Part shown: positions 53,714-63,517 of the stretch, one piece after another
How positions within the stretch are numbered: the stretch's first letter is position 1
Layout: the number at the start of each line of letters is the position of its first letter
NCBI RefSeq assembly: GCF_900090195.1
Contig: NZ_LT607803.1
Coordinates: 4,304,229-4,368,228, forward strand
Source of the DNA: Variovorax sp. HW608
GTDB taxonomy: Bacteria; Pseudomonadota; Gammaproteobacteria; Burkholderiales; Burkholderiaceae_C
Length of the DNA stretch: 64,000 nt
Direction of reading: 5' to 3'
Program-made: the position numbers and the translations under genes
Notes under the pieces: model-generated
Databases searched by the model: none
What the model was told of the DNA's origin: nothing
Seen by the model: the letters and a program-made list of their open reading frames with translations, nothing else

Positions 53714-54425
53714 ATGCAAACGCCCCAGCCTCGCGCGTTGCGCTCATTCGTGCTCCTGTACGTGCTCATGTACGCCGCATTTGGCGTGGCGTCGCCGTTC
53801 TGGCCTCGCTTCTTCGAAACGCGAGGGATGTCACCCGAGCAGATCGGGGTCTTGCTGGGACTGAGCACGATCGTCCGTCTGGTTGCCGGATCCGTCGCGG
53901 CGAGCGTCGCAGATCGGTGGCGGCGATTGCGCCAGGTACTGGCCGCGGCGGCCGCCCTTGCGGCGTGCCTTGCATGGGCCCTGCCCTGAATCGCAGGCTT
54001 CGGGATCATTCTGGTGGTTCGCCTCTGCCATGAAGCTGCACTCACACCGACCACGTCGCTTGCCGATGCCTTGGCGCTCAATGCCTCGAAGGCGCGCGCT
54101 TCGACAGGCATGAGCTTCGAGTATGGCTGGGTGCGAGGTTCGGCGTCGGCTGCCTTCGTGTTCGGCACGCTCGCTGCCGGCCAGGTCATTGGCTGGACGG
54201 TACTCGCATCGATCGCATGGATGCAGGGCGGCTTGCTCCTGCTGGCCGCGGCGAGCGCCTTGCGGTTGCCTGCGCGTGATCAGGACACCCACGCAAATGC
54301 CGGGACATCGTCCTTCAGAGCCATCAGGGAGCTCATGGGAATCGCCGTGTTCCGGCGCGTCGTGCTCATCGCGGCCCTGGTCTACGGCAGCCATGCATGA
54401 CGCATTCGCGGTCATCCGGTGGAAG
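53714..54425 (+). pseudogene. Broken MFS transporter
   Basis: The frame starts well, LRSFVLLYVLMYAAFGVASP and FWPRFFETRGMSPEQIGVLL with VADRWRRLRQVLAAAA, then stops at 53989. In the next part the frame reads PTTSLADALALNASKARAST and FEYGWVRGSASAAFVFGTLA; another shift near 54395 gives AMHDAFAVIRW, and then the sequence leaves the family. These are the segments of the 3-phenylpropionate-type MFS proteins (YGWVRGTGSAAF). The C-terminal six helices are missing, so it cannot work as a transporter. Confidence 0.8.
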
Positions 54426-54457
54426 GTGGTGCCTCTCGCCGCACTGAGACTCAACGC

Positions 54458-54877
54458 TCAGTTCGGCGTAGTTCCTTGCGGGACCGCCTTCTTGGCCGCC
54501 GCCTTCGCGTTGCGTGCTTCGACGCGCGCCTGCCCGGCGTTCGCAGCCTTGCCATTCCCGACCGGATTGACTTCAGCATTGTTGGCTGAGTCGCCGGTCG
54601 GCGCCTTCACCATGCCTTGGGGCCGTGAGTCGACGCGCTGTTGGGCCTTGTTGCCGGACTTTCCAGTCGCCAGGGGGTTGACTTCAGTGTTGCTCGCCGA
54701 ATCGCCGGTTGGCGTCTTCACCATGCCTTGAGGGCGCGCCTCCGCCTTGGATTCGGCGCGATTCTGCGGCTTGCTGTTTGTGACCGGTTGTTGCTCCGAA
54801 GATGCTCCGGGTGGATTCTGCGCATAGGCGCCCGCCGCGAACAGGCTTGCGATTGCGATCGCTAGAAATTTGCTCAT
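54458..54877 (-). CDS. Small secreted protein with two internal repeats
   Basis: About 139 residues. MSKFLAIAIASLFAAGAYAQ is a clean Sec signal peptide (AYA-QN). The mature part holds two imperfect units: RPQGMVKTPTGDSASNTEVN with PLATGKSGNKAQQRV, and RPQGMVKAPTGDSANNAEVN with PVGNGKAANAGQARV, each about 36 residues, then an Ala/Lys-rich tail. No cysteines, no membrane anchor. Similar small proteins occur in Comamonadaceae, but I know no function. It may be a periplasmic, intrinsically disordered protein. Confidence 0.7.
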   Translation of the reverse strand: MSKFLAIAIASLFAAGAYAQNPPGASSEQQPVTNSKPQNRAESKAEARPQGMVKTPTGDSASNTEVNPLATGKSGNKAQQRVDSRPQGMVKAPTGDSANNAEVNPVGNGKAANAGQARVEARNAKAAAKKAVPQGTTPN

Positions 54878-55060
54878 ATTGACCCCTGGAAGAGTTGAGG
54901 TACGGCCCATCCTCAACGGCGGCGGATCCTCCGACGTTGACGCACATCCGGTCGCGGCTTTCTGACTGACGATCAAGCGAACGTTTCTTAGCGAGATTGC
55001 GTTCGAGGTCGGGGCTCACGTCTTGCTCCGGCGCGGGCTGAGTGCCCGCCCGCGCAGCGC

Positions 55061-56053
55061 TCACTCGCGGATGTTCGCGAACTTCACCAGCGCCGCATAG
55101 CGCGCCACGTCCTGGTCGATCAGGCGCGCCATGTCCTCGGTGCCCGTGGCGGGGAGCGCTCCGTTCTCCTGCAGCCGCCGGCGCACCAGCGGATCCTGCA
55201 GTCCCGCCTGCATCTGCGCACGCAGGTGCTGCACGACGCCGGACGGCATGTTGCGCGGGCCGGCGAGCGCGAACCAGCCGGAAAGATCGAAGCCCTGGAG
55301 CAGCGGATGCTCGCCGAGCGACGGCACCTGCGGCAGGCCGGGCCAGCGGGACGCTGAGCTCACGCCCAGGGCCACCATGCGCCCATCCTGCAGGAAGGGC
55401 GCGGCGATGGTGGGCGACAGGCCGGCAAAATCGACCGCGCCGCCGACCAGATCGCTCACCAGCGCGCCGCCGCTGCGATAGGGCGCGTGGATGAACGCCA
55501 CGCCCGCGCGCTGCTTGATCAGCTCGCCGACGAAGTGCTGCAGCGAGCCCACGCCGGAGGTGCCGTAGCTGGACTTGCCCGGATTCCTCTTCACGCGATC
55601 GAAGAATTGGTCGAGGTTCTTCACCTGGGTGTTCGCGCTGGCGACCAGCAGCACCGGCGCGGTCGCGATCAGCGCGATCGGCGCGAAGTCCTTGCGCGGA
55701 TCGTATTTCTGCGCCGGGTTCACCGTGATGGTGGCCGCGAGCTCGTTGCTGCTGCCGGCCAGCAGCGTGTAGCCGTCCGCGGGACTCCTGGCGACGCGCA
55801 GTGCGCCGATGGCGCCGGCCGCGCCGGCCTGGTTCTCCACGATCACCGCCGATCCGAGCTTCGCAGCCAGCAGGTCGGCGACGATGCGGCCGATCACGTC
55901 CACCGAGCCGCCCGCCGCGTAGCCGACCACCAGCCTGATGGCATGCGAGGGATACGTCTCGCCCAATGCCGGGGAGGCGAAGGCGAGGCCGGCGGCGCCG
56001 AGCCCGGCGAGGACCTGGCGGCGGGACAGCAGCGTGGAGGGATGGGCGCGCAT
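55061..56053 (-). CDS. Bug-family periplasmic substrate-binding protein
   Basis: A 330-residue protein. SRRQVLAGLGAAGLAFASPA with LGETYP is a Tat-type export signal (SRRQVLAG). Mature landmarks are IRLVVGYAAGGSVDVIGRIV, VIVENQAGAAGAIGALRVAR, SPADGYTLL and HAPYRSGGALVSDLVGGAVD. It is 37 bases downstream of the M20 amidohydrolase gene on the same strand, so the ligand may be related to an N-acyl amino acid or its acid product. No membrane subunits. Confidence 0.92.
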   Translation of the reverse strand: MRAHPSTLLSRRQVLAGLGAAGLAFASPALGETYPSHAIRLVVGYAAGGSVDVIGRIVADLLAAKLGSAVIVENQAGAAGAIGALRVARSPADGYTLLAGSSNELAATITVNPAQKYDPRKDFAPIALIATAPVLLVASANTQVKNLDQFFDRVKRNPGKSSYGTSGVGSLQHFVGELIKQRAGVAFIHAPYRSGGALVSDLVGGAVDFAGLSPTIAAPFLQDGRMVALGVSSASRWPGLPQVPSLGEHPLLQGFDLSGWFALAGPRNMPSGVVQHLRAQMQAGLQDPLVRRRLQENGALPATGTEDMARLIDQDVARYAALVKFANIRE

Positions 56054-56090
56054 GATGGCCTCGAGGCGTGATGGTTGGCGGAAGAAGCAC

Positions 56091-57320
56091 TCAGCCCTGC
56101 GGGGCCAGGAAGCGCCGCACGAGGCGCACCCAGTAGCTGGCCGCGATGGGCAGGATCGAATCATTGAAGTCGTAGCCGGGGTTGTGCACCTGGCAGCCGC
56201 CGGTGCCGTGCGTGTCGCCCTCGCCGTTGCCGACGATGAGGTAACTGCCGGGGCAGCGTTCGAGCATGAAGGAGAAGTCCTCGCTGCCGGTCACGGGCTG
56301 CAGGTCCTGCACGATGCCCTGATCACCCAGCCACTCGCGCGCGACCTCGCGTGCCAGGCGCGTGCACAGGGCGTCGTTGATGACGGCGGGATAGCGCCAG
56401 TGGTAATCGACCTCGGCCCGCACGCCCAGCGTCGCGGCCTGTGCCTGCACCAGCTCGGTGATGCGTTCGCGCAGCATGGCGCGGGTCTCGGGCCGATAGG
56501 CGCGCACCGTCAGGCGCAGGGTCACGGTTCCGGGAATGACGTTGGGCGCATCGCCGCCGTGGATGGCGCCGACCGAGACCACCGCCGTGTCGCGCGGATC
56601 GACATTGCGCGAGACGATGGTCTGCAACGCGATGACGATGTGCGCCGCCGCGACGACCGGGTCGGCCACCAGGTGCGGCGTCGAGCCATGGCCCCCGCGG
56701 CCGACGACGTTGATCGTCACCGAATCCGACGACGCCGTGAACTGCCCTTCGCGGAAACCGAAGCGGCCAGCTGGGAATCCCGGCATGTTGTGCAGCGCGA
56801 AGATGGCGTCGCAGGGGAAGCGTTCGAACAGGCCCTCTTCGACCATGCGGCGCGCGCCGCCCAGGCCCTCCTCGGCCGGCTGGAAGATCAGGTGCAAGGT
56901 GCCGTCGAAGCCGCGCTCCTGCGCGAGGACGCGCGCCGCCGCCAGCAGGATGGCCGTATGCCCGTCGTGGCCACAGGCGTGCATGCGCCCGGCGTGCCGG
57001 CTCGCATAGGGCAGGCCCGTCGTTTCGTGGATCGGCAAGGCGTCCATGTCGGCGCGGATGCCCAGCCGGCGCGTGCCCGGACCCAGCTTGAGCGTGCCGA
57101 CGACGCCGGTGCCGGCCAGGCCGCGGTGCACCTCGTAGCCCCATTCGGCCAGGCGCGCGGCGACCAGCTCGCTGGTCTCGAATTCCTGGTAGGCAAGCTC
57201 CGGGTGCGCGTGCAGGTGCCGGCGCACCTGCACCATCTCTGCCGCGATGCTGCGCACCGCCGGCAGCACGTGGTCGGCCTGGGCGGCGGGGCGGGCGGGG
57301 TGTTCGAGTGTCTCGGTCAT
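56091..57320 (-). CDS. M20D-family amidohydrolase (hippurate hydrolase-like)
   Basis: A 409-residue metallopeptidase-fold enzyme. RRHLHAHPELAYQEFETSEL, LGIRADMDALPIHETTGLPY and MHACGHDGHTAILLAAARVL carry the metal ligands (D and CGHD-H). IFQPAEEGLGGARRMVEEGL supplies the Glu pair and VGRGGHGSTPHLVADPVVAA the dimer domain. The family cleaves N-acyl amino acids such as hippurate, N-acetylcysteine and IAA-amino acids. It is divergent from the LysR gene at 57421, which is the likely regulator. Confidence 0.92.
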   Translation of the reverse strand: MTETLEHPARPAAQADHVLPAVRSIAAEMVQVRRHLHAHPELAYQEFETSELVAARLAEWGYEVHRGLAGTGVVGTLKLGPGTRRLGIRADMDALPIHETTGLPYASRHAGRMHACGHDGHTAILLAAARVLAQERGFDGTLHLIFQPAEEGLGGARRMVEEGLFERFPCDAIFALHNMPGFPAGRFGFREGQFTASSDSVTINVVGRGGHGSTPHLVADPVVAAAHIVIALQTIVSRNVDPRDTAVVSVGAIHGGDAPNVIPGTVTLRLTVRAYRPETRAMLRERITELVQAQAATLGVRAEVDYHWRYPAVINDALCTRLAREVAREWLGDQGIVQDLQPVTGSEDFSFMLERCPGSYLIVGNGEGDTHGTGGCQVHNPGYDFNDSILPIAASYWVRLVRRFLAPQG

Positions 57321-57420
57321 GCGGCCAGTCTAGGCGGCGGCCGCGCCGGCCGGCAGACAGGCAGCGCCATGCGCCGCGCGGCCCTGCCTGTCCGCCGCGG
57401 AGGCCGCGGATAATGCGGCG

Positions 57421-58383
57421 ATGAAGCTGCACCAGCTGCGCTATCTCGTCGCCATCGCAGCCGACGGCAGCATCCGCGCGGCGGCGCGATCGCTCGGCGT
57501 CACGCAGGCCACGGTGACGCAGGGCCTGCGCGAGCTCGAAGCCGAATCCCGGATCGCCCTGCTCACGCGCGGCAGCGGCGGCATCGCATTCACGTCCGCC
57601 GGCCAGGAACTGCTGGAATACGCGCAGCGGGTGATGACGCAGATCCGCCAGGCCGAAGACGCGCTGGCGCGCCATCGCGACGGCGCATCGACGCAGCGGC
57701 TCGCCATCGGCGTCACGGCGTGGGTCGCCCAGACGCTGCTCGCGCGCGTGCTGCCACCGTTTCGCGCCGAGCTGCCGCATGTGCAGCTGGAGTTCTTCGA
57801 CGGCTTCTCGCGCCTGAGCTACCCCATGCTGCGCGAGGGCGGCCTGGACCTGATGATCGGGCGCATCGCGCCGCCCGAGGCGATGGAGGGCCTGCAGGCG
57901 ACTGCCCTCTTCACCTACGACACGACGGTGGTTGCGCGAAACGGCCATCCGCGCGCCGGCGCCCGGGCCATGGCCGAACTGCTGGACCAGGACTGGATCC
58001 TGAACTTTGCGCCCACCGAGCGGGCCGCGCTGATGGACAACCTGTTTGGCCAGCATGGCCTGGAGGCGCCGCGCCATCGCATCCACCTGGCGCATTCGGC
58101 GGCGTTGTCGCTGGCGCTCGTGCAGCAGACCGACATGCTGAGCCTGTGCCCGTGGCCGCTGGTGGAAAGCCTGCGCAGTGGCCTGGTGCCGCTGCCACTG
58201 CGCGAGCGCTTCCACGCGAGCCGGGTCGGCATCGTGCGCCGCGCCAACGAAGCACTGCCGCATGCGGCGGCGCGCTTTCTCGCGCACTTCATGGACCAGA
58301 CGCGCGCCTGCCTCGCCTCCGACGACCCGCAGCTGCGGCGGGTGTTCCGGTCGGTGGAGCTGGTGGGCGAGGACGGTGACTAA
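57421..58383 (+). CDS. LysR-family regulator (CynR/TsaR-like)
   Basis: A 320-residue regulator. MKLHQLRYLVAIAADGSIRA and AARSLGVTQATVTQGLRELE are the DNA-binding domain; the effector domain includes RLAIGVTAWVAQTLLARVLP and GLDLMIGRIAPPEAMEGL. The MKLHQLRYLVAIA opening is that of the CbsR/TsaR-like subgroup. It starts 101 bases from the divergent M20 amidohydrolase gene, so it probably controls the amidohydrolase and Bug pair. Convergent with uspA. Confidence 0.92.
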   Translation: MKLHQLRYLVAIAADGSIRAAARSLGVTQATVTQGLRELEAESRIALLTRGSGGIAFTSAGQELLEYAQRVMTQIRQAEDALARHRDGASTQRLAIGVTAWVAQTLLARVLPPFRAELPHVQLEFFDGFSRLSYPMLREGGLDLMIGRIAPPEAMEGLQATALFTYDTTVVARNGHPRAGARAMAELLDQDWILNFAPTERAALMDNLFGQHGLEAPRHRIHLAHSAALSLALVQQTDMLSLCPWPLVESLRSGLVPLPLRERFHASRVGIVRRANEALPHAAARFLAHFMDQTRACLASDDPQLRRVFRSVELVGEDGD

Positions 58384-58406
58384 GCCCGGGGCGAGTTAGG
58401 CCGGGC
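58384..58406. terminator. Stem-loop between convergent lysR and uspA
   Basis: GCCCGG and CCGGGC flank an 11-base loop directly after the LysR stop and before the uspA stop. It lacks a T-run. A bidirectional terminator is possible. Confidence 0.3.
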
Positions 58407-58408
58407 GG

Positions 58409-58837
58409 TCACTTCACCACCACGACGGGCTGCTTCGCGGTGGCGAGCACGCGTTGCGCCACCGAGCCCATCAGCAGGTCGGCCACCGCGCTGCGGCCCT
58501 TCGAGCCCAGCACGATCATGTCGAACTTGCCCTTGTCGGCGCAAGCCACGATCTCCTGGGCCACGTGGCCGGTGCGGATCTCCATGTCGTAGCCGATGCC
58601 GTCGGCCTGCAGCAGTTCGCGGGCCGGCTTGAGCTCCTTCTCGCTGAGTTCGCGCAGGTAGTCCGCGACTTCCGCTTTGCCGACGAAGGCCTTGGCATGG
58701 CGCAGGCCGATGTCGTCGTGGACGCTGATCAGCGTGATCTTGTTCGACGCGGTGCGCAGCAGATGCGCGAGCCTGGCCGCGTACTTGACCGCGCGCAGCG
58801 AGTTCTTGGACCCGTCGGTGGCGACGAGGATCTTCAT
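58409..58837 (-). CDS. Universal stress protein, UspA family
   Basis: A 142-residue single-domain UspA protein. MKILVATDGSKNSLRAVKYA is the family N-terminus, and the ATP-binding motif G-2x-G-9x-G(S/T) is seen in VLGSKGRSAVADLLMGSVAQ. The full length agrees with ATP-binding UspA/UspFG types. Cytoplasmic stress response, partner unknown. It is on the same strand as the copper genes but separated by 58 bases from copD. Confidence 0.95.
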   Translation of the reverse strand: MKILVATDGSKNSLRAVKYAARLAHLLRTASNKITLISVHDDIGLRHAKAFVGKAEVADYLRELSEKELKPARELLQADGIGYDMEIRTGHVAQEIVACADKGKFDMIVLGSKGRSAVADLLMGSVAQRVLATAKQPVVVVK

Positions 58838-58895
58838 GGAACGGACCTCCGGTTGTTGTTGGACTGCGAAGTGTAGGCTGCGAGTCAGCTTGAGG

Positions 58896-59816
58896 TCAGG
58901 GTGAAAGCGTCCCGAGCCATGCCACCAGCAACAGGACCACGGTCGCGGCCGCGAACTCGATGGCGAGGCTTCTTCGCAATGCCGTCACCGCGCCCGGTGC
59001 ACCGCCAGTGCGCAGCGCCATCTCCAGGCGGGGGCCGAGCCGATACCGATGGGACGCCGCCAGGCCAAGCATCAGGACGAAGGCCAGGAGCTTGCACATC
59101 AGCAGCGCTCCGTAGGCGGTGGATGTCAACGCCCGAAGTGCCCACCCATTGATCAGCAAGTAGTTGATCGCGCCGGTGATCACCAAGGTCGCGACAGCGA
59201 GCGTGCCCATGCTGGCGAAGCCATTGACCAGCCTGCCGAGCAGTTCCATCTCATCCGGATCGCCGGTGCGCGCACGCACCGACAGCAGCACGAAGATCGC
59301 CAGCGCGCCCACCCAGGCAGCCGCCGCGAGGAGATGGAGGATGTCTGCCGACAGGTGCATGAAGCCTTTCGCACCGTCGTCCATCGCACCGTGTCCGGCC
59401 CAGGCCAGGCTCGAGAGCGCCACGGCGCCGAATCCCGCGGTGGCGCAAAGCCACAGCGTCGGCCAAGGCCTGAGCCACAGCGCGGCGCAGATCGCCGCCG
59501 CCAGCGCACCCATGCGTACCAGCCAGGACAGGCCGACATGGGTGTGCATGACGACCATCTCGTAGACATGGCGCTCCACGGACGCATAGTCCTCCGCGCC
59601 GCTCATGGATCTGGCCATCACCGCCATGCCGACGAGCGAAAGCGCGATGCCGAGCATCGCCGTTGCCGCCAGCAGGCGGCCCATGCGGCTGCCGGCCCAC
59701 GAGGCGCGCTCGCGGCGGCGAAGAGCGCACAACCCGAACAGCGGCACGCCGCACAGGAGCATGAGGTCCAGGTAGAGGCCGAAGCGGACCGCGATGGCCT
59801 GCCAGTCGTCACCCAT
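58896..59816 (-). CDS. copD: Copper resistance inner-membrane protein CopD
   Basis: A 306-residue membrane protein with about eight helices. FGLYLDLMLLCGVPLFGLCA is the first, and HTHVGLSWLVRMGALAAAIC, MHLSADILHLLAAAAWVGAL and GALLMCKLLAFVLMLGLAAS with SHRYRLGPRL are conserved CopD blocks containing possible copper-binding His residues. It lies 7 bases downstream of copC. CopC and CopD together move copper into the cytoplasm. Confidence 0.92.
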   Translation of the reverse strand: MGDDWQAIAVRFGLYLDLMLLCGVPLFGLCALRRRERASWAGSRMGRLLAATAMLGIALSLVGMAVMARSMSGAEDYASVERHVYEMVVMHTHVGLSWLVRMGALAAAICAALWLRPWPTLWLCATAGFGAVALSSLAWAGHGAMDDGAKGFMHLSADILHLLAAAAWVGALAIFVLLSVRARTGDPDEMELLGRLVNGFASMGTLAVATLVITGAINYLLINGWALRALTSTAYGALLMCKLLAFVLMLGLAASHRYRLGPRLEMALRTGGAPGAVTALRRSLAIEFAAATVVLLLVAWLGTLSP

Positions 59817-59823
59817 CTCGCGG

Positions 59824-60210
59824 CTACTTCACGCTGAAGGGAACGCTTCCCGTGACGGGATGGGTGTCCGACGACACGGCCCGCCAGTCGACCCGGTAGC
59901 TCCCGGCCGGCAGCGCCTGGGTCGGCGTGATCACCATGGTCTTCGGGTCCTTGGTGGCCGAGACCTTGATGGTCATCTTCATGGGCGGATGCCCGGTCAT
60001 CCCCGGCATGCCGGTCATGACGAGGCTGGCTGCCGAGAACTGGGGCATGAGGTCTTCCGAGAAGCGCAGTTCGATGCTTTCGGGCGCCGGGACTTCGGCG
60101 TTTGCATCGGGTGTGGAAGACAGCAGCTTCGGATGGGCGAGCGCAGCGTTCGCCGCCAGGATCGCGAAGCCGGCGAAGGCGCATTTGAGGGTGTTGAGAA
60201 GGGATGGCAT
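59824..60210 (-). CDS. copC: Periplasmic copper-binding protein CopC
   Basis: A 128-residue protein with a signal peptide (FAGFAILAANAALA-HP). The mature N-terminal His of AHPKLLSSTPDANAEV is the first Cu(II) ligand of CopC; the second histidine is in RAVSSDTHPVTGSVPF at the end. A methionine-rich loop MTGMPGMTGHPPMKM is the Cu(I) site. Thus both sites of the canonical two-site CopC are present. Transcribed between copB and copD. Confidence 0.93.
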   Translation of the reverse strand: MPSLLNTLKCAFAGFAILAANAALAHPKLLSSTPDANAEVPAPESIELRFSEDLMPQFSAASLVMTGMPGMTGHPPMKMTIKVSATKDPKTMVITPTQALPAGSYRVDWRAVSSDTHPVTGSVPFSVK

Positions 60211-60262
60211 GGAAAGTCCTCGTGAAGTTGTGAAGTTGAAAAGGGATGGAACGCGGCGTCGT

Positions 60263-61165
60263 CTAGAACCAGAGCCGTACGCCCGCGACCCACCTGAATT
60301 GCCGAAGGTCCTGGCCCTTCAGCCGTTCGAAGTCGGCGGTGCGTCCGTGCGAGCGGTCCCAGGTTACGCCCAGGTAGGGCGCGAATTCGCGCCGGATCTC
60401 GTAGCGCAGGCGCAGGCCGAGCGAACTGCTCGAAAGCCCGGAGCCGATTCCGCGCTGCCGGTCGTCCTTGCCGTAGAAATTCACTTCGACCGATGGCTGG
60501 AGAACGAGCCGGTTCGTGAGCAGGAAATCATAGGTCCCGGCCAGGCGGGCTGCCGACTGGCCTCCATTGCCCACGAACATCGTGGCCTCTGCGTCGAAGT
60601 TGTACAGCGCCAGCCCCTGCAGGCCGAGCGCGGCCCATGTCCGCGACGGGCCCGGCTTGAAGGTCTGGCGAATGCCGCCGACCACATCCCACCAAGGGCT
60701 CAAGGCGTGGCCCCAGAGCAGCTGCAGTTCGGCGTCTTCCGTCTTGCCGTCGTGGCGCTTGCCTTCGGTTCGGATCCATAGCCGGTCGACGTCGCCGCCG
60801 ATCCAGCCCGACGCGCTCCAGTGCAGCAGGCCGCCGGCGTTGACGTCCTGCCATTCGAGCTTGTCGACCACGAAGAACGAGTGGATGTCCCGGTCGCCCA
60901 TGTCGTGCAGGCCGGGATCGTGGAAGACAGCCGCGCGGTCTTCGTCGGTGAGCGGTGCAACCGGGGACTTCACAGGCTGCGAGGGCGCCATGGGTTCCAT
61001 CGGTTCCATCGGTTCCATGGGCTCCATGGGTTCCATCGTCTGCATGGCGTCATCCGGCGCATGCGCAGGGTCCGCTGCCTGCGCACCGGCGGGCAGGAAG
61101 GAAGCCGATGCCAGCGCGAGCATCAGCGCGTGAAGGTGTGCGCCTCGAAAGCGTCCGTGCTTCAT
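60263..61165 (-). CDS. copB: Outer-membrane copper resistance protein CopB
   Basis: A 300-residue protein. The signal peptide ([17 protein letters not shown]) is followed by a Met-Glu-Pro repeat, METMEP-type ([19 protein letters not shown]), which may bind Cu(I), then a beta-barrel domain with [30 protein letters not shown] and ending in AGVRLWF, a C-terminal Phe as in outer-membrane proteins. ATG 61165 is chosen because TGAGGC precedes it at suitable distance; ATG 61177 overlaps the copA stop (ATGA) and is the alternative. Confidence 0.92.
   Translation of the reverse strand: MKHGRFRGAHLHALMLALASASFLPAGAQAADPAHAPDDAMQTMEPMEPMEPMEPMEPMAPSQPVKSPVAPLTDEDRAAVFHDPGLHDMGDRDIHSFFVVDKLEWQDVNAGGLLHWSASGWIGGDVDRLWIRTEGKRHDGKTEDAELQLLWGHALSPWWDVVGGIRQTFKPGPSRTWAALGLQGLALYNFDAEATMFVGNGGQSAARLAGTYDFLLTNRLVLQPSVEVNFYGKDDRQRGIGSGLSSSSLGLRLRYEIRREFAPYLGVTWDRSHGRTADFERLKGQDLRQFRWVAGVRLWF
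60989..61046. repeat. Tandem 9-base repeats coding for Met-Glu-Pro units
   Basis: Six units similar to GGTTCCATC, in frame with copB on the minus strand, encode MEP repeats. Such repeats may change copy number by slippage without losing the frame. Confidence 0.8.
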
Positions 61166-61173
61166 GGCGTGCC

Positions 61174-62961
61174 TCATTCCTCGACCCGGACTTCGCGAAA
61201 CATGCCCGTCTCCATATGGAACATCAGGTGGCAGTGATAGGCCCAGCGGCCGAGCGCGTCGGCCGTGACGCGGTAGCTGCGGCGGGAGCCGGGCGGCATG
61301 TCGATGGTGTGCTTGCGCACCATGAACCGGCCCTGTTCGTCCTCCAGATCGCTCCACATGCCGTGCAGATGGATTGGGTGGCTCATCATGGTGTCGTTCA
61401 CCAGCACCAGCCGGATGCGCTCTCCGTACTTCAGGCGCACGGGCTTCGCGTCGGAGAACTTGACCCCGTCGAAGGACCAGGCGAACTTTTCCATGTGGCC
61501 CGTCAGGTGCAGTTCGATCGTTCGGCCCGGCGCGCGACCGTCGGGGTCATCGAAGCTGCTGCGCAGGTCGCTGTAGCTGAGCACCCTGCGGCCGTTGCTC
61601 CGCAATCCGATTCCGGGATCGTCGAGCCTGGGCTTCGGACTCATGGCCTGCATGTCCACCAGCGGGTTGCCGGTCTCCGATGCGGGGTGCGCCTGCATCT
61701 GCTGCCCTGAATGCATCGCGCCGTGGTCCATGCCTGCCATGCCCTGCATCGCGCCGTGGTCCATGCCTGCCATGCCCTGCATCGCGCCGTGATCCATGCC
61801 CGTCATGTCCTGCATCGAACCGTGATCCATGCCGCCATGGCTCATCCCCATGTCATCCATGGTCAGCAGTGGACGCACGTCCAACGCGGGCACGGCTGCG
61901 GCGAGGCCCTCGCGCACGGCAAGCGTTCCTCGCACGTAGCCGGTGCGATCCATCGACTGGGCGAAGATCGTGCAGGCCTGCACGCCGGCTTCCGGCTCGA
62001 CGATGACGTCGTAGGTTTCCGCCACCGCCATGCGGAACTCGTCGACCGTGACCGGCCGGACGGGCTGGCCGTCCGCTGCGATCACGGTGATCTTCGTTCC
62101 CGGTATGCGCACGTCGAAGTAGGTCATGGCGGCGGCGTTGATGAATCTCAGGCGCACGCGCTCGCCGGGCCGGAAGGTCGCCGTCCAATTGCCTTCCGAG
62201 CTCTGCCCGTTCATCAGATAGGTGTACGTGGACCCGCTGACGTCGGCGAGGTCGGTCGGGTTCATGCGCATGTTCGACCACATCCACCGATCGTCGAGGG
62301 AAGCTTTCCAGCCTTTGTCCCGCACGTCCTGGACCAGGTCGGCTAGCGTTCGCTGATGGAAGTTGTAGTAGTTCGACTGCTTCTTGAGCTTGGCCTTGAT
62401 CCGGGCCGGATCTTCATCGGTCCAGTCGGACAGCATGATCACGTAGTCGCGGTCGTGCCCGACCGGCTCCGGCTGCCGGGGCTCGATCAGCAGGGCGCCA
62501 TAGACGCCGGTCTGCTCCTGGAACCCTGAATGGCTGTGGTACCAGTAGGTGCCGTGCTGCCTGACCTTGAAGCGATAGCTGAAGGTCTCGCCCGGGGCGA
62601 TGCCGTGGAAGCTGAGTCCCGGGACGCCGTCCATGGTCGAGGGCAGCAGGATGCCGTGCCAGTGGATCGAGGTGGGGACCGGGAGCTCGTTGCGGACCCG
62701 AAGGGTCACGACATCGCCCTCGCGCCAGCGCAAGGTCGGTCCGGGCAAACTGCCGTTGATCAGGGTCGCGCTGCGGGCCTGGCCGGTGATGTTCACCGGC
62801 ACTTCGGAGATGGAGAGGTCGAACTCCGTGCCGCTCAGGGTGGCGGGTTCGGACATTCGCGGGATGGCAAGCGCCGGGGGCCGCCACAGGGCCAGGCCGC
62901 CGGCCACGCCGCTCGCTGCGACGCGATGCAGGAATGTTCGTCGAGGTGCGCTGAATTGCAT
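61174..62961 (-). CDS. copA: Multicopper oxidase, copper resistance protein CopA
   Basis: A 595-residue periplasmic oxidase. The Tat signal is [18 protein letters not shown]. Copper ligands are seen in [24 protein letters not shown] and [16 protein letters not shown] (type 1 site with axial Met). A Met/His-rich insert with [19 protein letters not shown] repeats lies in the middle. It probably oxidises Cu(I) to the less toxic Cu(II). The ATG at 62961 is set by the Tat signal. Confidence 0.95.
   Translation of the reverse strand: MQFSAPRRTFLHRVAASGVAGGLALWRPPALAIPRMSEPATLSGTEFDLSISEVPVNITGQARSATLINGSLPGPTLRWREGDVVTLRVRNELPVPTSIHWHGILLPSTMDGVPGLSFHGIAPGETFSYRFKVRQHGTYWYHSHSGFQEQTGVYGALLIEPRQPEPVGHDRDYVIMLSDWTDEDPARIKAKLKKQSNYYNFHQRTLADLVQDVRDKGWKASLDDRWMWSNMRMNPTDLADVSGSTYTYLMNGQSSEGNWTATFRPGERVRLRFINAAAMTYFDVRIPGTKITVIAADGQPVRPVTVDEFRMAVAETYDVIVEPEAGVQACTIFAQSMDRTGYVRGTLAVREGLAAAVPALDVRPLLTMDDMGMSHGGMDHGSMQDMTGMDHGAMQGMAGMDHGAMQGMAGMDHGAMHSGQQMQAHPASETGNPLVDMQAMSPKPRLDDPGIGLRSNGRRVLSYSDLRSSFDDPDGRAPGRTIELHLTGHMEKFAWSFDGVKFSDAKPVRLKYGERIRLVLVNDTMMSHPIHLHGMWSDLEDEQGRFMVRKHTIDMPPGSRRSYRVTADALGRWAYHCHLMFHMETGMFREVRVEE
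61714..61836. repeat. Tandem 33-base repeats in copA
   Basis: Three full units and a partial fourth (61714, 61747, 61780, 61813). The first two are identical at all 33 bases. Each encodes [15 protein letters not shown] copper-binding sequence. Confidence 0.9.
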
Positions 62962-63087
62962 GATGGAAAGGGTCGATTCGATGAGCGCGTGCCAGGCACG
63001 CAGGCGCCCGCGCAGTGAGTACGCGGATGGGGGTGCCGGAGGCTGACGACCCCCGAGGGTCCATTCAGCCAGCGCGGCCATTGCTTC

Positions 63088-63492
63088 TCAGGCGCGCGGG
63101 GGCTTCTCGAGAGGGCGAGCAGGCACCGCGGCGGGCGCGGCCTCGGGCTCGATCAGGTCGGCTTGCGGAAGAGGTGACCCGGTGGCGAACGATGGGGCGT
63201 CGATGAAGGCGATGCCATGACAGGCGCTGCAAAGATTGCAGAGACTGCAGCCATGATCGACATCGGGAGAAGCGGCGCCCGGTGTGTCGGCGGCGCTTTT
63301 CGCAACGCTGCCGTGCGCCCCGCCGTGGTCGGCATCGAGTGCCTGATCGGGGGCCGCCGACATGGGCGTCATGGCGTTCGCCGCGACGACGGCGTTCTGC
63401 GCCATGCACGCGAGCATCGAGGCAGCGGCGTACCCTTGGAAGGGCAGTGCCAGCATCAACAGCCAGATCATCCAGATACGAACGCGTCGCAT
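63088..63492 (-). CDS. DUF2946-like small membrane or secreted protein of the copper operon
   Basis: A 134-residue protein. RIWMIWLLMLALPFQGYAAA is a signal/anchor helix; the rest is rich in Ala and His and has a cysteine cluster DHGCSLCNLCSACHGIAF that could bind copper. This arrangement is characteristic of the DUF2946 family found next to copA in proteobacteria. No function is established. It lies upstream of copA on the minus strand and downstream of the P-type ATPase gene. Confidence 0.75.
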   Translation of the reverse strand: MRRVRIWMIWLLMLALPFQGYAAASMLACMAQNAVVAANAMTPMSAAPDQALDADHGGAHGSVAKSAADTPGAASPDVDHGCSLCNLCSACHGIAFIDAPSFATGSPLPQADLIEPEAAPAAVPARPLEKPPRA

Positions 63493-63517
63493 GCCGCAAT
63501 TCTAGGGTGTCGACACT

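Noticed and set aside
61714-61836. Regular 33-base repeats that might suggest a CRISPR
   Set aside because: They are directly adjacent with no spacers and code for Met/His-rich units inside copA.
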